Counted from the first letter of the stretch, positions 9,701 through 17,303 are shown. The stretch: 64,000 bases of DNA from Roseovarius spongiae (GCF_003651245.1 NZ_RAPE01000005.1:124001-188000); one strand, 5' to 3'. Made by a program: numbers and translations. The notes: generated from the letters alone by a model not told the origin.

Positions 9701-10724
9701 AGCAGTCGAGGGTGTGCGGATCGAGCCCGAAAGCTATGTCCCGATGGACATCACGGTCGAGCCGCCCACGGTGCGCCCGTTCACCGCGCCGGTGCCGGTG
9801 CTGCCGCTCTTCCTCGACCTGCCGCTGATGACGGGCGCCGAGGCGCCGCACGCGCCGCATCTCGCCGTCACCTCGTCGCCCTGGCCCGGAAACGTAGCGC
9901 TCTATGCGTCCGATTCGGACGCCAACTACCGGCTGAGCGACGTGAGCGAAGCGCGGTCGCGCGTGGGCGTGACCGAATCGGCGCTCGCCGCCGCGCCGGC
10001 GGGGCTGAGCGACGGGGGCGAGGGGCTGTTCGTCCGAATGCTGTCTGGGCAGTTGGAAAGCGTGGGGTCGGATGCGCTGCTGAACGGCGCCAACCTCTGC
10101 GCCATTGGCGACGGCACGCCGGAGGGCTGGGAGCTGATGCAATTCCGCGACGCGGAGCTGGTGGCTGCGAACACCTACATCCTGCGCCACCGCCTGCGCG
10201 GGCAGTTGGGCACCGATGCGGCGATGCCGTCGCAATGGCCTGCGGGCAGTTATGTCGTCATGCTGGACGGCACGCCCGAGCAGATCGCGCTGAGCGAGGC
10301 TGCGCGCGGGCGCGCGCGACACTACCGCATCGGACCGGCGGGGCGCGCGGTGGACGACCCGTCCTATCAGCATGCGTTCATCGCCTTTGAGGGACTCGGG
10401 CTGCGCCCCCTTGCGCCCGTCCACCTGCGCAACCGCTCGGAGGACGGCGACGATTCGATCAGCTGGATCCGGCGCACCCGCGTCGACGGCGATCGATGGG
10501 ACACGCCGGACGTACCGCTGGGCGAGGAGAGCGAGCAATACGCCGTGCGCGTGCTTCGGGCGGGCGCGGTGAAGCGCGATGAACTGGTGAGCGCGCCGCG
10601 CTGGACCTACACCGCCGCGGCGCGCGCCGCAGACGGTGTCGCCGGCGCATATCGCGTGGAGGTCGCACAGGTCTCGGCCCGGTTCGGCGCGGGGGTCTTC
10701 GCGGGGCTGGACGTACCGGCCTAA
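6717..10724 (+). CDS. Host-specificity / megatron tail fibre-hub protein (GTA g15)
   Basis: A 1335-residue protein, the largest in the window, matching the RcGTA 'megatron'. The N-terminus is Gly/Ala rich (SAAGAAIGGSVGGSILG) and could insert into or span a membrane. About residues 440-740 form the GTA TIM-barrel, glycosidase-like domain (LDLLTYGGPVKLSPVVY, FIGIDNYMPLSDW, IRFTEIGCPAVDKG). Residues about 780-950 match the phage tail protein domain, and the C-terminal third is likely the receptor-binding part. The start overlaps the g14 stop. It ends overlapping the convergent DksA-like gene by 4 nt, so no terminator separates them. Confidence 0.9.
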   Translation: MATILLSAAGAAIGGSVGGSILGLSMTAVGRFAGGVIGRSIDQRLMGGGSEVVETGRAQRLRLTGSGEGDAIAQVYGRMRVAGQVIWATEFREEVTTSGGGRGKGGGPSRPTTRKYSYSVSLALALCEGEISHVGRVWADGNEIARSDLAMRVYTGARDQLPDPRIEAVEGAGSVPAYRGSAYVVIEDLELGEFGNRVPQFTFEVMRPAQADAPGAELDPPQAVRAVAMLPGTGEYTLATTPVTMNYGYGSSGLANVNTPSGQADFATALESLEGELPNCGATSLVVSWFGDDLRAGECKLRPKVEQQEYDASNMPWQVAGLTRYTAQPVARDAEDAPVYGGTPADAAVIESILALHQAGQDVMFYPFILMEQLDGNLRADPYSDADSQPPLPWRGRITLSEAPGRDGSPDGTAAADAEVAAFFGTARAADFTVQPITPVPPPAPANGALDLLTYGGPVKLSPVVYTGPDEWSYRRFILHNAALCAAVGGVESFCIGSEMRGLTQIRGAGGGFPAVAELVALAAEVRSILGPDVRIGYAADWSEYFGYQPQDGSGDRYFHLDPLWADANIDFIGIDNYMPLSDWREGRDHADAGHGSIYDLGYLQGNIEGGEGYDWFYHSPEARAAQIRTPITDDEHGEPWIWRYKDIRGWWENAHHERVDGVRAAKPTAWVPQSKPIRFTEIGCPAVDKGTNEPNKFLDAKSSESALPRYSTGRRDDLIQMQYLRAMMGYWSDPANNPVSVEYEAPMIDMDHAHVWAWDARPFPFFPNNRTLWADGANYARGHWITGRSSGRRLASVLEEICARAGVRALDTEELHDYLRGYTIEQVGEARSALQPLMLRYGFDAVERDGALRFVPRDGVADAAVAAERLVRDPRSGETLEETRASAAEIAGRVRLRFIEADGDYEVIAEEAIVPDDATHAVSTSEMPLAMTRAEGRAVTERWLSEARVSTDAVSLTLPPSMQHLGAGDVIALDETGGQGLFRIDRVENMGGAQAVEGVRIEPESYVPMDITVEPPTVRPFTAPVPVLPLFLDLPLMTGAEAPHAPHLAVTSSPWPGNVALYASDSDANYRLSDVSEARSRVGVTESALAAAPAGLSDGGEGLFVRMLSGQLESVGSDALLNGANLCAIGDGTPEGWELMQFRDAELVAANTYILRHRLRGQLGTDAAMPSQWPAGSYVVMLDGTPEQIALSEAARGRARHYRIGPAGRAVDDPSYQHAFIAFEGLGLRPLAPVHLRNRSEDGDDSISWIRRTRVDGDRWDTPDVPLGEESEQYAVRVLRAGAVKRDELVSAPRWTYTAAARAADGVAGAYRVEVAQVSARFGAGVFAGLDVPA

Positions 10725-11059
10725 CCGCGCGCGCAGCTGATGCACCTTGTCGCGGCCGGATCGAGATCCAGCCGCGCAGGCGCGATATCGTCGCCGCAAT
10801 CCTCGCAATACCCGAATTCGCCCTCCTCGACTCGTTCGAGCGCGGCGAGCAGGCGCTTGCGCTCGGCCCCGCGCCGGGCGTGCGACGCCTTGGCCATCGC
10901 CTGGTTCTGCAGCGCGTCCATGCGGCTGAGCCGACCGACCGACTGCTGGTCGAGCGTGACGGTCGATTGCCCTTCCGCCCCGCGGTCATCGGCGGATTCG
11001 AGCGCGGCAAGACGCGCCTTGATCTGCTCGCGGAACTTTCGGGACTGTGTTTCATTCAT
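10721..11059 (-). CDS. TraR/DksA-type C4 zinc-finger protein
   Basis: A 112-residue DksA/TraR-family protein. An N-terminal coiled-coil (RKFREQIKARLAALES, then RMDALQNQAMAKASHARRGAERKRLLAALERVEEGEFG) is followed by a C4 zinc finger (CEDCGDDIAP... RCISC). These proteins bind the RNA polymerase secondary channel and tune transcription; the short length suggests a TraR-like variant rather than full DksA. I prefer the MNETQ start at 11059 because the longer starts run through the predicted cysE promoter. It lies tail-to-tail with the GTA cluster, overlapping g15 by 4 nt. Any role in GTA control is only a guess from position. Confidence 0.82.
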   Translation of the reverse strand: MNETQSRKFREQIKARLAALESADDRGAEGQSTVTLDQQSVGRLSRMDALQNQAMAKASHARRGAERKRLLAALERVEEGEFGYCEDCGDDIAPARLDLDPAATRCISCARG

Positions 11060-11091
11060 ACCAAGAGATGCTCCGATCACGGCTTTCGTTT

Positions 11092-11118
11092 TTGCCATCG
11101 TCGCCGATCTGGTATAAT
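11092..11118 (+). promoter_or_regulatory. Sigma-70-like promoter of cysE
   Basis: TTGCCA (11092-11097) and a consensus TATAAT (11113-11118) are separated by 15 bp, slightly short of ideal. Transcription would begin about 20 nt upstream of the AAGGAG ribosome site and ATG of cysE. A perfect TATAAT is unusual in this GC-rich window. Confidence 0.55.
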
Positions 11119-11144
11119 CGGGCGCGAACACGAAGGAGACTCCG

Positions 11145-11951
11145 ATGGCCGGAACCCGCGCGCAACTGTCCGAATTCGATCCGGTCTGGCGTCAGATTAC
11201 CACCGAGGCGCAGGCCGCCGTCAAGGACGAGCCGCTGCTCGGCGGGCTCGTCCATTCGAGCATCCTGCATTACGACAACATCGAAGCCGCCCTCGCCTAC
11301 CGGATTTCGCTTAAACTCGCCTCTTCCGAGATGCCCGAGCAGATCCTGCGCGAGATCTGCGACTGGGCCTATCGCTCGGACCCGGACCTCGCGCTGGCGG
11401 CGCGCGCCGATATCGTCGCCGTCAACGACCGTGACCCGGCGTGCGACCGCTATATCCTGCCAATGCTGTTCTTCAAGGGGTTCCAGGCGGTGCAGGCCTA
11501 CCGCGTGGCGCATTGGCTCTGGTGCGAGGGACGGCATGACATGGGGCGGTTCTTCCAGATGCGCGCCTCGGAAGTGTTCGGCGTCGACATCCACCCGGCA
11601 GCAAGGATCGGCATGGGGATCATGATCGACCACGCCCATTCCATCGTCATCGGGGAAACTGCGGTGGTGGGCGACAACGTGTCGATGCTGCACTCCGTGA
11701 CCCTTGGCGGCACCGGCAAGGAAGAAGAGGATCGCCACCCCAAGATCGGCGACGGCGTCCTGATAGGCGCGGGAGCCAAGGTGCTGGGCAACATCAAGGT
11801 AGGCCGCTGTTCGCGCATCGCCGCCGGGTCGGTCGTGCTCGAGGAGGTGCCGCCGTGCAAGACGGTGGCCGGCGTGCCCGCGCGCATCGTCGGCGAGGCT
11901 GGCTGCGATCAGCCGTCGGTGTCGATGAACCAGCTTCTGGGCGTGCGATAG
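11145..11951 (+). CDS. cysE: Serine O-acetyltransferase
   Basis: A 268-residue serine acetyltransferase making O-acetylserine, the first committed step of cysteine synthesis. The N-terminal helical SATase domain spans about residues 10-140 (ILHYDNIEAALAYRISLKL, RADIVAVNDRDPACDRY). The C-terminal left-handed beta-helix of hexapeptide repeats follows (VDIHPAARIGMGIMIDHAHSIVIGE). Catalytic His lies in the DHAHSIVIGETAVVGDN region. AAGGAG precedes the ATG by 7 nt, and a TATAAT promoter sits just upstream. It lies directly beyond the GTA cluster. Confidence 0.95.
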   Translation: MAGTRAQLSEFDPVWRQITTEAQAAVKDEPLLGGLVHSSILHYDNIEAALAYRISLKLASSEMPEQILREICDWAYRSDPDLALAARADIVAVNDRDPACDRYILPMLFFKGFQAVQAYRVAHWLWCEGRHDMGRFFQMRASEVFGVDIHPAARIGMGIMIDHAHSIVIGETAVVGDNVSMLHSVTLGGTGKEEEDRHPKIGDGVLIGAGAKVLGNIKVGRCSRIAAGSVVLEEVPPCKTVAGVPARIVGEAGCDQPSVSMNQLLGVR

Positions 11952-11981
11952 GGTCGCGCAAGCGACGAGTGGCGCGCTAGC

Positions 11982-12143
11982 TCACGACTGATCATTCCTG
12001 CCGGCGCTTTCCAGCGCACTGACCGTGATCGCGGGCGGCACGGCAAAGGGCTGGGTCGCGGCCTGCGATTCCGCGGGCGGCAAGAAGGCGACCTTGCCCG
12101 CCATGGCGAGGGCGGCCAGGCTCAGTAGAAACACGGCTTTCAT
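11982..12143 (-). CDS. Small exported or membrane-anchored peptide, unknown function
   Basis: A 53-residue ORF starting MKAVFLLSLAALAMAGKVAFL, which reads as a signal peptide or single membrane anchor (about residues 3-20), followed by a Pro/Ala-rich tail of about 30 residues. I support it because a strong CGGAGG ribosome site lies 9 nt upstream of this ATG; longer in-frame starts lack one. It is convergent with cysE (30 nt gap). I do not recognise a family. It could be a lipoprotein-like or efflux-associated peptide, but nothing here proves it. Confidence 0.5.
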   Translation of the reverse strand: MKAVFLLSLAALAMAGKVAFLPPAESQAATQPFAVPPAITVSALESAGRNDQS

Positions 12144-12447
12144 CTCTTGGACCTCCGGATTTCGGGTTGGCCAGCGCGCGGATGGCGGCTGGCGCTGGAC
12201 CGAAATTGAGGCCAAAGCTGCGTGTCATTCAAAGACAGCCCGCGCACGACGGGCCGTTATCGGATATCATGTGCGACAAGCGCCTGATCTATCCGGGAAA
12301 AATGATCAACTCGTCCGGACCCGAGGCATATCGCGTGCGAACCGGTTCACCAGCCGGCCCGAACGCATTCGCTTTGCAAACGCTGTCCCTCGCCGGTGGA
12401 AGGATGCTGAAAACGACACGCTATCGCCTGCGCGGTTCCGCGTCAGG
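12144..12447. other. Non-coding gap of ~300 nt upstream of the small exported peptide
   Basis: This stretch separates the end of pdhC from the start of the small exported peptide; both are on the minus strand. It holds the CGGAGG ribosome site of the peptide. I see no convincing ORF, hairpin with T-tract, tRNA or repeat. A weak minus-strand TTGTCG element near 12270 might belong to the peptide promoter. Confidence 0.5.
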
Positions 12448-13773
12448 TCACGCCAGCATCACCATCGGGTTCTCCAGGTTGTCGACGATGTGCTGCAACA
12501 ATTCGGCCCCCAGCGCCCCGTCGATCACCCGGTGATCCACCGAGAGCGTGACCGACATGACCGTGGCCACCGTCAGTTCGCCGTCCTTGCCGACGACCGG
12601 CTTCTTCACCCCCGCCCCTACCGCGAGGATGGCGCCATGCGGCGGGTTGATGACCGCGTCGAAATTGTCGATCCCGAACATGCCGAGGTTGGAGACGGCA
12701 AAGCTGCCGCCCTGGTATTCCTGCGGCGCCAGCTTGCGGTCGCGCGCGCGGGTGGCGAGATCCTTCATCTCGGCGGAGAGCGTCGAGAGCGATTTCATCT
12801 CGGCGTCCTTCAAGACCGGCGTGAACAGCCCGCCCTCGATGGCGACCGCCACGGCCACGTCCGACGGCTTCAACTGCAACACCCGGTCGCCGGCCCAGAC
12901 CGCGTTGGCCGCGGGAACCGATTGCAGCGCCAGCGCGCAGGCCTTGATGATGAAGTCGTTGACGCTCAGCTTGACGCCCCGCCCCTCGAGCTGGCTGTTC
13001 AGCTCACCCCGGAACTTCAGCAGCGCGTCGAGCCGGATGTCCCGGCGCAGGTAGAAATGCGGGATGGACTGCTTGGCCTCGGTCAGCCGCGCGGCGATGG
13101 TCTTGCGCATCCCGTCGAGCTTGATCTCCTCGTATTCGCGCCCCTCGTACATGGCGGCCACGGCGTCGGCGGAGGGTCCCTTGGCCGGGGCCGCCGCAGC
13201 GGGTGCGGCCTCGGCGGGTGCGGCCTCGGCAGGTTTGTCGCCCGGCTTCGCCTTCTCGACATCGGCTTTCACGATCCGCCCGCGCGGGCCGGAGCCCTTG
13301 ATCTGCGCGAGGTTCAGCCCCTTGTCCGCCGCGATCCGGCGCGCCAGCGGCGAGGCGAAGATGCGCTCGCCATCCGCCGACTTCGGCGCGGCGGGCGCGG
13401 ACGTGGTCTCGCCCCGGCCTTCCGGGGCCTCGCCGCCATCGGCGCCGCCCTCGTCCGCGCGCGGCTTCGGGTCGGGGGTAGGCGCGGGTTTGCTGTCGCC
13501 GCCCGCATCCCCTATATCCTCCGCGCTCTCACCCTCTTCGAGCAGCACCGCGATGGGGCTGTTGACCTTCACGCCCTCGGTGCCCTCCGCGACGAGGATC
13601 TTTCCGATGACGCCCTCGTCCACGGCCTCGAACTCCATCGTCGCCTTGTCGGTCTCGATCTCGGCCAGCAGGTCGCCCGAGGACACGGTATCGCCCTCCT
13701 TGACCAGCCACTTGGCGAGCGCGCCCTCCTCCATCGTCGGGCTGAGCGCAGGCATGAGAATTTCCGTCGGCAT
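12448..13773 (-). CDS. pdhC: Dihydrolipoamide acetyltransferase, pyruvate dehydrogenase E2
   Basis: A 441-residue E2 core enzyme transferring the acetyl group from lipoamide to CoA. Residues 1-80 are a lipoyl domain with the modified Lys in [12 protein letters not shown] Pro/Ala/Gly/Asp linker follows, then a peripheral-subunit-binding domain ([16 protein letters not shown]) near residue 140, a second Ala/Pro linker and the catalytic domain with the CoA acyltransferase motif [17 protein letters not shown] near the C-terminus. It is the last gene of the pdh operon; the ATG overlaps the upstream DUF5076 stop by one base (TGATG). Confidence 0.96.
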   Translation of the reverse strand: MPTEILMPALSPTMEEGALAKWLVKEGDTVSSGDLLAEIETDKATMEFEAVDEGVIGKILVAEGTEGVKVNSPIAVLLEEGESAEDIGDAGGDSKPAPTPDPKPRADEGGADGGEAPEGRGETTSAPAAPKSADGERIFASPLARRIAADKGLNLAQIKGSGPRGRIVKADVEKAKPGDKPAEAAPAEAAPAAAAPAKGPSADAVAAMYEGREYEEIKLDGMRKTIAARLTEAKQSIPHFYLRRDIRLDALLKFRGELNSQLEGRGVKLSVNDFIIKACALALQSVPAANAVWAGDRVLQLKPSDVAVAVAIEGGLFTPVLKDAEMKSLSTLSAEMKDLATRARDRKLAPQEYQGGSFAVSNLGMFGIDNFDAVINPPHGAILAVGAGVKKPVVGKDGELTVATVMSVTLSVDHRVIDGALGAELLQHIVDNLENPMVMLA

Positions 13774-14027
13774 CACTCCACCTCCTCGACCAGAACACGA
13801 TCCCAGGGTTCCTTGACCCAGCCGCCCTCGATCCGGGCGGTATAGGCGCCCAGGATATGCGGCAGGTTCCGCGTCAGCCAGGCGCGCCGGGCCGCAGCGT
13901 CCGCCTCTTCGCCCAGTTCCTCGTTCACGAAGCCGCGGGCGATGACGATGCGGTAACGGTCGTCCCCCGACGGCCCCTCGAGGACATAGGCATCCCGGCT
14001 CTCGTGGTATTCGAACGGATCGCTCAT
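13773..14027 (-). CDS. DUF5076 domain protein embedded in the pdh operon
   Basis: An 84-residue acidic protein ([21 protein letters not shown]..., ending DRVLVEEVE) matching DUF5076, small proteins found between pdhB and pdhC in alphaproteobacteria. It overlaps pdhB by 4 nt (ATGA) and pdhC by one base, so it is translated with the complex. The helical segment [20 protein letters not shown] is the most conserved-looking part. No function is established; a role in assembly or regulation of the pyruvate dehydrogenase complex is inferred only from the position. Confidence 0.75.
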   Translation of the reverse strand: MSDPFEYHESRDAYVLEGPSGDDRYRIVIARGFVNEELGEEADAAARRAWLTRNLPHILGAYTARIEGGWVKEPWDRVLVEEVE

Positions 14028-15397
14028 CTGTAGGTCACCTTGTTCACCGCTTCCAGCACCTCTTCGGTCGAGGTCAGCGCCAACCGCTCGAGGTTGGCCG
14101 CGTAGGGCATCGGCACATCCTTGCCCGTGCAGCTCAGCACCGGCGCGTCGAGGTAGTCGAACGCGCGCTCCATGATCGTCGCGGCGATATGGTTGCCGAT
14201 CGCCCCCACCGGCCAGCCTTCCTCGACGGTGACGCAACGGTTGGTCTTCTGCACGCTGGCAAGCACCGTGTCGTAATCGATGGGGCGCAGCGTGCGCAGG
14301 TCGATCACCTCGGCCTCCACCCCGTCGGCGGCGAGCTTCTCGGCCGCCTCGAGCGCATAGGTCATGCCGATGCCGAAGCTCACGATGGTCACGTCGGACC
14401 CTTCGCGCCAGACGCGCGCCTTGCCGAAGGGCACGGTGAAATCGTCCAGCACCGGCACCTCGAAGCTTTTGCCATAAAGGATCTCGTTCTCGAGGAAGAT
14501 CACCGGGTTGGGATCGCGGATCGCGGATTTGAGCAGCCCCTTGGCATCCGACGCCGAATAGGGCTGCACCACCTTGAGCCCGGGGATCTGCGCGTACCAC
14601 GCGGCGTAATCCTGGCTGTGCTGCGCGGCCACACGCGCCGCCGCTCCGTTCGGGCCGCGGAACACGATAGGACAGCCCATCTGCCCGCCCGACATGTAGA
14701 GCGTCTTGGCCGCAGAGTTGATGATCTGGTCGATCGCCTGCATGGCGAAGTTCCAGGTCATGAATTCCACGATCGGCCGCAGGCCGGCGAACGCCGCGCC
14801 GACCCCGATCCCGGCGAACCCGTGCTCGGTGATCGGCGTGTCGATCACGCGCCTTTCGCTGAACTCATCCAGCAATCCCTGGGTGATCTTGTAGGCGCCT
14901 TGGTACTCGGCCACCTCCTCGCCCATGATGAAGACGTCGTCATCGCGGCGCATTTCCTCGGCCATCGCGGCGTTGAGCGCCTCGCGCACCGTCTGCTTCT
15001 GCGTTTCGGTCCCCTCGGGCCAGTCGGGGCTACGATCCGGCTGCGGGGCCTTGGCCTCTGCCGGGGCCGGCGTCTCCTTGCTGGCTGGACGAGCCTCCGG
15101 CTCGGCCGCCGGGGCAGGCTCGCCACCGGCGTCGTCGATATCCTCGGCGCTCTCACCTTCTTCCAGCAACACCGCGATGGGGCTATTCACCTTTACCCCC
15201 TCGGTCCCTTCGGCAACGATGATCTTGCCGATCACGCCTTCATCGACGGCCTCGAACTCCATCGTCGCCTTGTCGGTCTCAATCTCGGCGAGGATGTCGC
15301 CGGAGGCGACGGTATCCCCTTCCTTCACGAGCCATTTGGCCAATGTCCCCTCTTCCATCGTCGGGCTGAGGGCGGGCATGAGAATTTCTGTGGGCAT
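14024..15397 (-). CDS. pdhB: Pyruvate dehydrogenase E1 subunit beta with N-terminal lipoyl domain
   Basis: A 457-residue E1-beta subunit. Residues 1-80 are a complete lipoyl domain ([17 protein letters not shown]), a feature specific to alphaproteobacterial E1-beta, joined by a Pro/Ala linker to the transketolase pyrimidine-binding domain ([22 protein letters not shown]) and the transketolase C-terminal domain. It pairs with PdhA to decarboxylate pyruvate using thiamine diphosphate. The gene starts 1 nt after the VOC gene stop. Its first 80 codons are almost identical to those of pdhC. Confidence 0.96.
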   Translation of the reverse strand: MPTEILMPALSPTMEEGTLAKWLVKEGDTVASGDILAEIETDKATMEFEAVDEGVIGKIIVAEGTEGVKVNSPIAVLLEEGESAEDIDDAGGEPAPAAEPEARPASKETPAPAEAKAPQPDRSPDWPEGTETQKQTVREALNAAMAEEMRRDDDVFIMGEEVAEYQGAYKITQGLLDEFSERRVIDTPITEHGFAGIGVGAAFAGLRPIVEFMTWNFAMQAIDQIINSAAKTLYMSGGQMGCPIVFRGPNGAAARVAAQHSQDYAAWYAQIPGLKVVQPYSASDAKGLLKSAIRDPNPVIFLENEILYGKSFEVPVLDDFTVPFGKARVWREGSDVTIVSFGIGMTYALEAAEKLAADGVEAEVIDLRTLRPIDYDTVLASVQKTNRCVTVEEGWPVGAIGNHIAATIMERAFDYLDAPVLSCTGKDVPMPYAANLERLALTSTEEVLEAVNKVTYR

Positions 15398-15398
15398 G

Positions 15399-15785
15399 TC
15401 AGCGACCCTCCTGCGGTGTAATCATTCCGACGACATTGCCCTGACCGTCCTCGACATAGGCGCAGCGCCCGATGCCGGGATAATCCGCGGGCGGCAGCGC
15501 CTCGGCCCCGCCATTCGCGAGCGCCCAGGCATACCGTTCATCGCAATCGGCGACCTCGAATGTCACGACGCCGCCCCGGATCGGCCCACCGGAGACGCCG
15601 GGACCATCCGCGCGTTTCAGAATGCCGCCGCTCAGCGCCTTGTCGGCGCCGATATCGGACCCCTCGACAAGATGATAGGCGACGGCGTCGCCCCCCTTCA
15701 TCGCGTCGAAACGCCAACCGAAGAGACCGCCGTAGAACGCCTTGGCGGCGGGGACATCATCGGCATGTATCTCGAAATGCGGCAT
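15399..15785 (-). CDS. VOC-family (glyoxalase-like) protein within the pdh operon
   Basis: A 128-residue vicinal oxygen chelate protein: [26 protein letters not shown] opens the first beta-alpha-beta-beta-beta module and [19 protein letters not shown] closes the second. The metal-binding pattern is partial, with a His near the N-terminus (HFEIHADD). I therefore cannot say whether it is catalytic. The ATG at 15785 overlaps the pdhA stop (TGATG) and the stop is 1 nt from pdhB, so it is co-expressed with pyruvate dehydrogenase. Its substrate is unknown. Confidence 0.8.
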   Translation of the reverse strand: MPHFEIHADDVPAAKAFYGGLFGWRFDAMKGGDAVAYHLVEGSDIGADKALSGGILKRADGPGVSGGPIRGGVVTFEVADCDERYAWALANGGAEALPPADYPGIGRCAYVEDGQGNVVGMITPQEGR

Positions 15786-16801
15786 CAGGCCTGAGCCTCC
15801 TGCGGGACGACGTCGGTATAGATGTCGGTCCACAACTCCTCGATCGCGGGTTCGGGGCTCTCCTTGGCGAACTCGGCCGAGTCGTTGACGATCTTCTTGA
15901 TCTCCTTATCGATCGCCTTCAGGTCCTCCTCGCTGGCGTGCTTGCCGGTCAGCAGCAGGTCGCGCACATGCTCGATCGGGTCCTTCTCGTCGCGGATCTT
16001 CTGCACTTCCTCGCGGGTGCGGTACTTGGCCGGGTCGGACATGGAATGCCCGCGATAGCGGTAGGTCCTGACCTCAAGAATGTAGGGTCCCTTGCCGGAC
16101 CGGCAATGCGCGACCGCCTTCTCGCCTGCTTCCTTGACCGCCAGCACATCCATGCCGTCGACGATCTCGCCGGGGATGCCGAACGCCTCGCCGCGCTTGT
16201 AGAGGTCGGGCGTCGAGGTCGAGCGTTTCTGCGCGGTGCCCATCGCGTACTGGTTGTTCTCGATCACGAAAACCACTGGCAGGGACCAGAGCGCGGCCAT
16301 GTTGAACGTCTCGTAAACCTGGCCCTGGTTCGCCGCGCCGTCGCCGAAATAGGTGAAGGTCACGCGATCATTGCCGCGATACTTGTCCGCGAATGCCAGC
16401 CCGGCGCCCAGCGGCACGTTGGCCCCGACGATGCCGTGCCCGCCGTAGAAATGCTTTTCCTTCGAGAACATGTGCATCGAACCGCCCTTGCCCCGGGAAT
16501 AGCCCCCGTCGCGGCCCGTCAGTTCGGCCATGACGCCGTTCGGATCCATCCCGCAGGCCAGCATATGGCCGTGATCCCGATAGGCTGTGATGCGCTTGTC
16601 GCCCTCTTCGGCGGCCGCTTCGAGCCCGACGACCACCGCCTCCTGCCCGATATAAAGGTGACAGAACCCGCCGATCAGCCCCATACCGTATAACTGCCCT
16701 GCCTTCTCCTCGAACCGGCGGATCAGCAGCATGTCGTGGTAATGGGCCTTCAACTCGTCGGCGGAGGCGTTCGCTTTCGCGGCGGATTTCTTGGCAGCCA
16801 T
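15785..16801 (-). CDS. pdhA: Pyruvate dehydrogenase E1 subunit alpha
   Basis: A 338-residue E1-alpha subunit. The thiamine diphosphate motif reads GDGAANQGQVYETFNMAALW and ends in VIENN (around residues 165-200). The phosphorylation-loop-like segment YRGHSMSDPAKYRTREEV lies near residue 270. The N-terminus is a Lys/Ala-rich extension. It is the first gene of the operon pdhA-VOC-pdhB-DUF5076-pdhC. A TATAAT-type promoter with an 18-bp palindrome lies about 40-65 nt upstream. Confidence 0.96.
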   Translation of the reverse strand: MAAKKSAAKANASADELKAHYHDMLLIRRFEEKAGQLYGMGLIGGFCHLYIGQEAVVVGLEAAAEEGDKRITAYRDHGHMLACGMDPNGVMAELTGRDGGYSRGKGGSMHMFSKEKHFYGGHGIVGANVPLGAGLAFADKYRGNDRVTFTYFGDGAANQGQVYETFNMAALWSLPVVFVIENNQYAMGTAQKRSTSTPDLYKRGEAFGIPGEIVDGMDVLAVKEAGEKAVAHCRSGKGPYILEVRTYRYRGHSMSDPAKYRTREEVQKIRDEKDPIEHVRDLLLTGKHASEEDLKAIDKEIKKIVNDSAEFAKESPEPAIEELWTDIYTDVVPQEAQA

Positions 16802-16840
16802 TGGCGCGCAGCTCCTCTTGCAGCCATCGGTGTGTCATAA

Positions 16841-16858
16841 TAGTTTAACGTTAAACTA
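16841..16858. promoter_or_regulatory. Perfect 18-bp palindrome over the pdhA transcription start (operator)
   Basis: TAGTTTAACGTTAAACTA is its own reverse complement. Flanking ATAAT/ATTAT extend the symmetry imperfectly. It sits immediately downstream of the minus-strand TATAAT, so it covers the expected +1. This geometry suits a repressor that blocks initiation. The regulator is unknown to me; it is not the enterobacterial PdhR consensus. Confidence 0.7.
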
Positions 16859-16859
16859 C

Positions 16860-16888
16860 ATTATACACCCTTCTGACGCCTCTGACGA
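16860..16888 (-). promoter_or_regulatory. Promoter of the pdh operon
   Basis: On the minus strand TCGTCA (16888-16883) is followed after 17 bp by a consensus TATAAT (16865-16860). The start would fall near 16853 inside the palindrome, leaving an mRNA leader of about 50 nt before pdhA. Confidence 0.55.
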
Positions 16889-17003
16889 CCCGATTCTTTT
16901 TCACGCCCGGCCACAAGGGCCTCGCCTGCTTCTTCTTGCCTGAAAATATCCTCGCCGAAGGCCGCCATCCGAAGACGCCCGCTAGGGCGGATGAGGCGCG
17001 CGT

Positions 17004-17303
17004 TCAGCGAATGACGATCTCGTCGCTGCGCAGCAGACCCAACACGTTGCGCGCCTGTTCGTCCAACAGATCGAGATCGAGATAGGTGTCCGACAACCGG
17101 TGCGTCAGGTTCTCCATCCGCTCGACCTGCCGCTCGATCTCGCTCAGCTGCGCCTGCAACTCGGCGCTCTCAGCCTCGATCTCGGCCCGGCTGAAAAGCC
17201 CGTAATCCCCCTGCACCGCGGCAAACGTGAAATACGCCCCGAGCCCGAAAGCCACGAAAAAATACGCCAGGACGCCAAAACCGGGCCGGGAACGGGTGGT
17301 CAT
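17004..17303 (-). CDS. Septum formation initiator, FtsB/DivIC family
   Basis: A 99-residue bitopic membrane protein. One transmembrane helix spans about residues 8-26 (VLAYFFVAFGLGAYFTF), followed by a periplasmic coiled-coil (AEIEAESAELQAQLSEIERQVERMENL) and a C-terminal NVLGLLRSDEIVI. This layout and the location upstream of the pyruvate dehydrogenase operon match alphaproteobacterial FtsB, which links FtsL/FtsQ in the divisome. I chose MTTRSRPGF at 17303 because the longer frame lacks hydrophobic or coding character. The GTT-rich gap to pdhA contains the pdh promoter. Confidence 0.85.
   Translation of the reverse strand: MTTRSRPGFGVLAYFFVAFGLGAYFTFAAVQGDYGLFSRAEIEAESAELQAQLSEIERQVERMENLTHRLSDTYLDLDLLDEQARNVLGLLRSDEIVIR

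Larger units (their letters stand above)
1..10724 (+). mobile_element. Gene transfer agent (RcGTA-type) structural gene cluster, g4 to g15, 5' end outside window
   Basis: Thirteen consecutive co-directional genes match the order of the Rhodobacter capsulatus GTA: prohead protease, major capsid, head-tail connector, head closure, tail terminator, major tail protein, two tail-assembly chaperones, a short tape measure, DUF2460, DUF2163, NlpC/P60 peptidase and a ~1335-residue host-specificity protein. Nearly all junctions overlap or are a few bases apart, so they are probably one transcript. No integrase, replication, lysogeny or att-like sequence is seen, as expected for a GTA rather than an active prophage. 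Terminase and portal (g1-g3) should lie just upstream of the window. In this family the cluster is vertically inherited and packages random host DNA. Whether this copy is functional cannot be read from sequence, but every visible frame is intact. Confidence 0.93.

Noticed and set aside
1..10724. Active temperate prophage
   Set aside because: Only structural genes in GTA order are seen; no integrase, repressor, replication gene or att-like repeat is visible.
12025..13845. 606-codon plus-strand frame opposite pdhC and its downstream gap
   Set aside because: It runs across pdhC, which has lipoyl and acyltransferase motifs; the frame is Arg/His/Gly-rich noise.
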